Below, in pieces: positions 59,001 through 64,000 of a stretch of DNA of 64,000 bases. Every line of letters begins with the position of its first letter. Positions within the stretch are counted from its first letter, which is position 1. A model generated the notes under the pieces. It was given only the letters and a program-made list of their open reading frames with translations. It had not been told where the DNA came from and ran no database searches. The position numbers and the translations under genes are program-made. Location of the stretch: assembly GCA_951799445.1 (NCBI GenBank), contig OX637293.1, positions 7,936,001 through 8,000,000 of the forward strand, read 5' to 3'. Source of the stretch: Pseudisothecium myosuroides (Eukaryota > Streptophyta > Bryopsida > Hypnales > Lembophyllaceae).

Positions 59001-62000
59001 AAAAGGGCTTTGAAACTCAAAGTTTCAAGATGATAGGACTATAGGATTGCACCAAAATCTACTTGAAATTTGAAATGGGTTGAAATAAGGTTATTTTGAG
59101 CCTAAGGTTTCAAACATTTTGTCCAACCAAAATTTCATTTTGGGACAGAGGAAGTATTTAATAATATTCTTATAACTAACAATGTATTTTTTGATTCATG
59201 TAGGTACTAGTATACAAAAAGAGTCATATATGATAGGATCTTCAATGACTAATGTAACTTTATCAATACTAAATCTCCAAAAAAAAGAAAGCATTACAAT
59301 TGATGTTGTTTCAAATCAAGATTTTACTCAGGTGCATTAAGTAAATTATGGATTTAACAATCATAACCATTGATAGATGGGCAATTTGATCAAATTTAAA
59401 TTTAAAATTTAAAAGGAAGTTAATTTGTAAATCACTTTAAAACTTTAAATTTTTTTATAGCTTGTTAAATTTTTTATTAAATTATAAATTTTTAAAAATT
59501 AATAAAAATGTGAATACAGGAGGAATGTGAAAGATTGCGACTTAACATCAAATGTGGATTCTTAAAGACTTTTACAGTGGTAAAAATGTGTATTAAAAAA
59601 TTATATAAATAAGTATGCATGAACCTGTTATTAGAATATTTGTATATATTAATAAAAACAAATTTAGATGTTGATTCCAACATCCACACAATTTTTTATA
59701 TGCAGGGCCAATTAGAAGAAAAAGCCGTATCATTACAAGAAGCCAAAGTTAATGATGTATGATTTGACAACCATTTACTTTTATAAAAAAATATTATAAG
59801 TACTGTTATTTGATATTCATTGATAGAAATTATTTTGAATTCATTATTTTATTAAAAAAGAATTGATGTTTTTTACACTTCCATATATTATTTTTGGTAC
59901 AGTGGATGGAAAACGAAAGGCAACGCCTAATCAATCTTAGAGATAGAGCAAGTGAAAAAGGCCGAAAAAAAGAATATCCTTTTTAACAATACACAATGTT
60001 TTCAAATTTTATATTATAAAATAACAAAATTTTGGTGTAATTATAGTAAACTATTCCATTACGAGTAAAACAACTGGTGCAATATGATATTATTATCTTG
60101 AAAATGTGGGAATAAATTTTAGTCGTAGACAAGCAATCAAAAACAACATAATTATAATTAAAATAATAGTTTTCTGGCTTCATGTGGTTTTAAAAAAATC
60201 TATAAAAGGTAATGCCTTGGTCTCCTATAAAAGCTCGTAGATATGCTCATCAATGTTAAAAAAATAACTATTATAGGGCTTCTACCAATCCATGCCCAAC
60301 TTAACACATGCCTAATACAGTCAATAATGACTTCAATACCAACTACTCACTTCCATTGCTAGAATGATCTAAGTTGTATTGAGTTGCATTGATTTGAGGC
60401 TAACTCACAAGGAATTGACAATAGTGTATAATAAAAGCATAGATTTTGTCCATTCTAGACACATGGTACCCTCATTTTGTGCATTGTGCTCCCCAAATCA
60501 AGCAATTTTTTCCTCCATTTGTAATTTATGTTTTTCAATACAAACAACTTAGAATGGGGCTTCTTTTAGATGTTTGGAATGGGAGTTTGGACTAGAATGG
60601 GGTGTTCTACCTTAAAACATGTAAAAAAGAATAAATTTTAAGAGAATTATATTGGAATGTTTTGCGTAATTAGAAATTTTAATTTTAAGTAATGAAATGC
60701 TGTTGTAGTACATAATATTGGAATAGTGTAATATCATAATAAATGAGGATTCAAAAACTTCAAATACTTAACTAATTCTTTATTTCATACATTGCGGGAG
60801 TGTGTGGAAAAACTTCAAGAATTGAACAATCCTTCATTTCGAGTTGAGAAGGTGAAGGCGAGACCTAGAATTTTTGCAGATCCACATATGGATCCAAATT
60901 ATGAATCTGAAGATGGTAGTGATCATGGTGAAGGCAATACACTATCAGGTGTGTGTTACATAATTATCTTGTACATTGCGTTAAAATTTATTGTGATTTT
61001 ATAAAATAATTGCACTCCTTCCGTCCTACTAAAAACCTCTAAATCAAAAATAGTGCATGTGTCATTAAAACCGTTCCATTTATTGATTTTTTAATCATTG
61101 ATTATTGAACGAGCAATGTGGAATTTTTGGAATTGATTGAGCAAGAATTGATTTGAATTGCACATCGCTTGCTCAATGATCAAAATTCAATAAATGGAGT
61201 GGTTTAGAGGTACACATTTGGAGGGTCTAATTTGGAGGTTTTAGTAGGACAAAGGGAGTATATTTTATTGTTCATGCAATTCAAATTATATGTACATGCT
61301 AATTGACGGCATAAGAATAATTTTAACATTGTTCGAATGAAAAATACAACATTTTTGAAAAGGATGATAAAATATAAAGATTTAGATTCTTCAAATATTG
61401 TTGATTTCAAAAATTCTTTATTAGTCTTTTATCTAATATGATTTGAATATCTAAATTTTATTTTTGAATTATTAAACTTATCAAGTAGAAAACAAACATG
61501 ACAAATCACACACTATAAGTGAAGGATAAAATTGGCTTATCTTTGTTGAATAATTATTTCTTTCCAAAAAGTAAAGTTTGATATAAGATAAAAATATACA
61601 TCTTTGTAATATTTTTCCACATACAAGTTTCTGTTTCTCAAAAAACTAATTTTTCTAAAATTTTGGCATCTATTTTTGTAGTTAATTTTTGCCAAACTTG
61701 TCTTATAACTCTAATATTCAAGCAATTTTAATTTATGATAAAAAATAACAAGTAATTACAAGAAGTAGTATTTAATGAATCCAAAAATGTCATAATCTAT
61801 AAATTTATGTTTCTTTTGTGAATGCTTGAGTTTGAAAATTTTAAATTGTGTAAACACCTTCTTCTCAAAAATTTATAAAAATTGCAGATAAGTATTGCAA
61901 TTCAACAAAATCTTTTAATCAAACTATGAATCCTTGCTCAACAAGGCAAAGTTGGGGAGGTCGTTGTATGGAAGACAATAAATCAAAATATAATAGCAAC

Positions 62001-62981
62001 AACAAGATTTCATCAAGTTCACGAGATGAAGAAATCAACAAAGGAACTAAAGATTGGAAGCATAGTGAAGCAACATCATATCGACCTATTCTAAAATCAT
62101 CCTTTGCAATAAATTGTCATGCTCAAAACAAAGAAGCAAAGCCACGTTGGGGTGATGACAAGGAAAAACAATCCTTGTATGAGAAACACGATATTAGTAT
62201 TGATTCACAAAAGAGAATATATGATGGACAAGACCTTGGTGAAAAAAATAATCAAGGGACCATTAACTTTGTGAGTACAAAAAAAGAAGTAATTTCTACT
62301 TCAAATTATTCAAAACATTACAGTTTAATGTCAAGATCAATGCCTATTTCACTAGTACCGACGATTTTGGTGAATTTGAATAATTCAATGGAACATGAAA
62401 AGTTGTGGCACTATGTAGACCCTTCTGGAACTATTCAAGGTCCATTTTCAATAGAGCAATTGCGAAAGTGGAATGGGACGGGTTTATTTCCTATTGACTT
62501 AAGGATATGGAAAACTGCTGAAGAACAAAACCAATCTATCCTTTTGACAGATGGTTTGCAAGGAAAATTCAATATAAAACATGATCATCTATATGAAGTG
62601 GTTGAAGGACAAAATGACAAGTGTCAAGCATCTATTTCAACACCGTTAGATTTAAGGCAAAATGAGAAAGGAACTGCTCAAGAAAATGGTCATGTAATGG
62701 CTAATGTTCAAGGGTTAGAATATATAAAATCAAATGGTTTAAATCAACCTATTCATGATGCGCATGTAGCTAATCATTTAGGAACTCTTTCATTTGACAA
62801 ACGGTTAGAAGATATTGAAAATCTTCAAAACATATTTTTGGAAGTCAATACAAGTGAAGTTTGTAACAATAGAGATGAAGGTCAATCATTGAAAGGTCAA
62901 ATTGATTCTCAAACATTTTGCAAGCTTGATATGCAAGGATATTGTTGGAAAGGTAAATCATGTGGATATTGGCATAAATAA
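56061..62981 (+). CDS. NERD-like PHD/SWIB/Plus-3/GYF/CCCH protein, ten exons
   Basis: Plant nuclear family (Arabidopsis NERD/CCCH19 and CCCH44) that links histone H3 reading and Argonaute-associated small RNAs to DNA methylation. Exons: 56061-56959, 57158-57237, 57411-57598, 57857-58862, 59204-59331, 59520-59579, 59706-59756, 59903-59973, 60791-60948, 61888-62981. Phases agree throughout, giving 1244 residues. Domains: charged N-terminus; PHD finger from C285 (CFICFDGGDLILC) running over three exons; SWIB-type domain about 530-610 (WASKEL...FEMFKLLNQHF); Plus-3 about 665-800 (NISLIYLRRSILEEF, then YRLVLVTGT); helical LRECVEKLQ; two WG motifs (SWGGR, RWGDD) that may act as Argonaute hooks; GYF about 1050-1105 (LWHYVDPSGTIQGPF); terminal CCCH finger C1225, C1233, C1239, H1243. 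Intron 8 is AT-AC; introns 4 and 9 carry Stowaway MITEs. Start is the first ATG of the exon; the ATG at 56082 is an alternative. No damage seen. Confidence 0.93.
58929..59154. mobile_element. Degenerate Stowaway-like MITE in intron 4
   Basis: TA on both sides. Right end, in reverse, CTTCCTCTGTCCCAAAATGA; left end CATCACCTCTATCCCAATATGA. It fills most of the 341-bp intron. Confidence 0.65.
59974..60790 (+). other. AT-AC (U12-type) intron 8 of the NERD-like gene
   Basis: The upstream exon ends ...AAAAAAGA and the intron starts ATATCCTTTT, the U12 donor consensus. It ends TTTCATAC. Joining GA to A|TTGCGGGAG gives ...KKE-LRECVEKL, which is the family protein sequence. No GT-AG alternative keeps it. 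Branch-site-like TACTTAAC lies at 60765-60772, its second A 19 bases from the end, as expected for the minor spliceosome. Confidence 0.85.
61015..61258. mobile_element. Stowaway-like MITE in intron 9
   Basis: Ends CTCCTTCCGTCCTACTAAAA and, in reverse, CTCCCTTTGTCCTACTAAAA. TA follows the right end; the left TA has become CA. Interior inverted blocks (ACCTCTAAAT and others) form a long hairpin. Confidence 0.8.
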
Positions 62982-63046
62982 AGCGCCCAAAACAGATATT
63001 ATCAATAAAAAAATTTGAGCAATAATCATATTCATTTGCAATTTAA

Positions 63047-64000
63047 CCTCCAAAGTCCCAAGACCTTTTTTTCCATCAAATCCACTCAAAATTGCCATTG
63101 CTATTGCAAGAGCAAAAAAATTGAAAATTTTTATTTTTGAATATCTAACCATATGATGTTGAATTAGATTAGTATGAGTTGGAAGAAATTTTAAAAACTT
63201 TGACTATATAGATTGCAAGATATTTGCATTTGAAGTGAAGAAAACAAGTTTTTTTTTTAATCTTATTCAACCAGATTTGTTGACTTTGAATCTTCTTAAT
63301 TTAAAATTTTTGCATTAGAGATTTTGAATTTCTAATTTTTGTGTTGAAAAATTGATTTGAGAGTTGGAAAAAAAATTGATTAGAAAACACTTGATTTTCA
63401 TTCTTAATAAGATTATTATGAATGAAAATCAAGTGTTTTTTTTAATTGATGTAGAAGTAGATATAAAATAGAAGGACAAACTAAATTTTTAATAGTTCTA
63501 AGATGGAATTGAAATATACTAATCTATAACATTCAATACTATTCTTGCCCACTGCCTTTCCTTTATGCGCCGTGCTCATCACATTGAGCCTCCACCTGTC
63601 CACTTAGCTATTGATGGGTTTGGAATATTCCACACCATCTATTGTAGAACCAAGGCAATGACAATGCATGCTACTGAATGTCATGTTTAAATGATGAGAT
63701 TGTTTTAGCAAGCAAATCAACCTATGTAAATTTTTTTTTTGATAAATTGCGAAAATTGAGTTAAAAAATGAATCCTATAAGTTATTTTTTGAAGAAGATG
63801 CTAATGAGTATCTACTAAACAAAAAGTTCCATGACTTTCACATCACTAATCCAAATGGAATGAATCAAAGCTTCACATGTAGAAAAAAATAATAATCTTT
63901 GAGGAAAAATTAGATATTAAAAAATTAATCTTTTGTGATTTTTCTTCTACTCAGTGAATACTTTGGGGGCTTAGGGTGACATAATTCTTGCTCTTTGGCA
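63047..64000. mobile_element. TTAA-flanked element, cut by the window end
   Basis: TTAA at 63043-63046, then CCTCCAAAGTCCCAAGACC, the same end as the arm element at 27756 in reverse. The interior follows the 12816-13749 family in reverse (GATTGCAAGATATTTGCAT, GAAAACAAGTTTTTTTTTTAA). A 150-bp stretch at about 63525-63690 seems foreign to it. The right end lies outside the window. Confidence 0.5.

Overview
The window is nuclear DNA of a land plant. It is AT-rich, with long non-coding stretches, GT-AG introns, at least one AT-AC (U12-type) intron, plant gene families and many plant-type transposable elements. A bryophyte or other non-seed plant is my best guess. The reason is a pectin methylesterase without a pro-domain, plus a broken DUF7869 protein of a kind I remember mainly from bryophytes and charophyte algae. 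This is inference.

Layout. (1) Positions 81-8700 and 20529-29148 are the two arms of a huge, almost perfect, gap-free inverted repeat: arm position x pairs with 29229-x. Each arm holds a GC-rich pectin methylesterase gene (two exons, the same one-base frameshift near its end in both arms), a broken RAB2-type small GTPase fragment (two exons, P-loop destroyed) and long AT-rich flanks. (2) The 11.8-kb spacer between the arms (8701-20528) is made of transposable elements. It holds a 1.8-kb Mutator-like element with a 9-bp target duplication, TTAA-flanked elements with CCC ends, TA-flanked MITEs, and foldback-like repeats sharing the end GGGTGAATGCAAGAAACAC. (3) From 29149 to 35958 lies a copied, broken piece of the gene found intact at 56 kb. 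It is split by a 3.3-kb insertion carrying DUF7869 coding remains and a nested hAT-like MITE, and is then fused to a copy of the methylesterase 3' flank that itself carries two clean MITE insertions. (4) Positions 36-46 kb are repeats: a perfect-TIR TTAA element, a possible 4.1-kb solo LTR with a GC-rich minisatellite and twin hairpins, nested TIR elements and an Emigrant-like MITE. (5) Positions 46-56 kb hold older, diverged copies of the outer arm and of the 5' region of the gene at 56 kb. (6) Positions 56061-62981 hold the one apparently intact gene: a ten-exon PHD / SWIB / Plus-3 / GYF / CCCH protein of the NERD (CCCH19/44) family, 1244 aa as assembled here.

How the parts relate. One block (outer arm plus 5' region of the NERD-like gene) occurs at about 25-31 kb, 46-52 kb and 53-56 kb, and its arm part again in reverse at 1-4.3 kb. 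The locus therefore grew by repeated segmental duplication, the youngest event being the arm pair. Only the NERD-like gene looks fully functional. The methylesterases keep all catalytic residues but have a broken C-terminus. All exon borders and element borders were read by eye; no alignment or database search was run.
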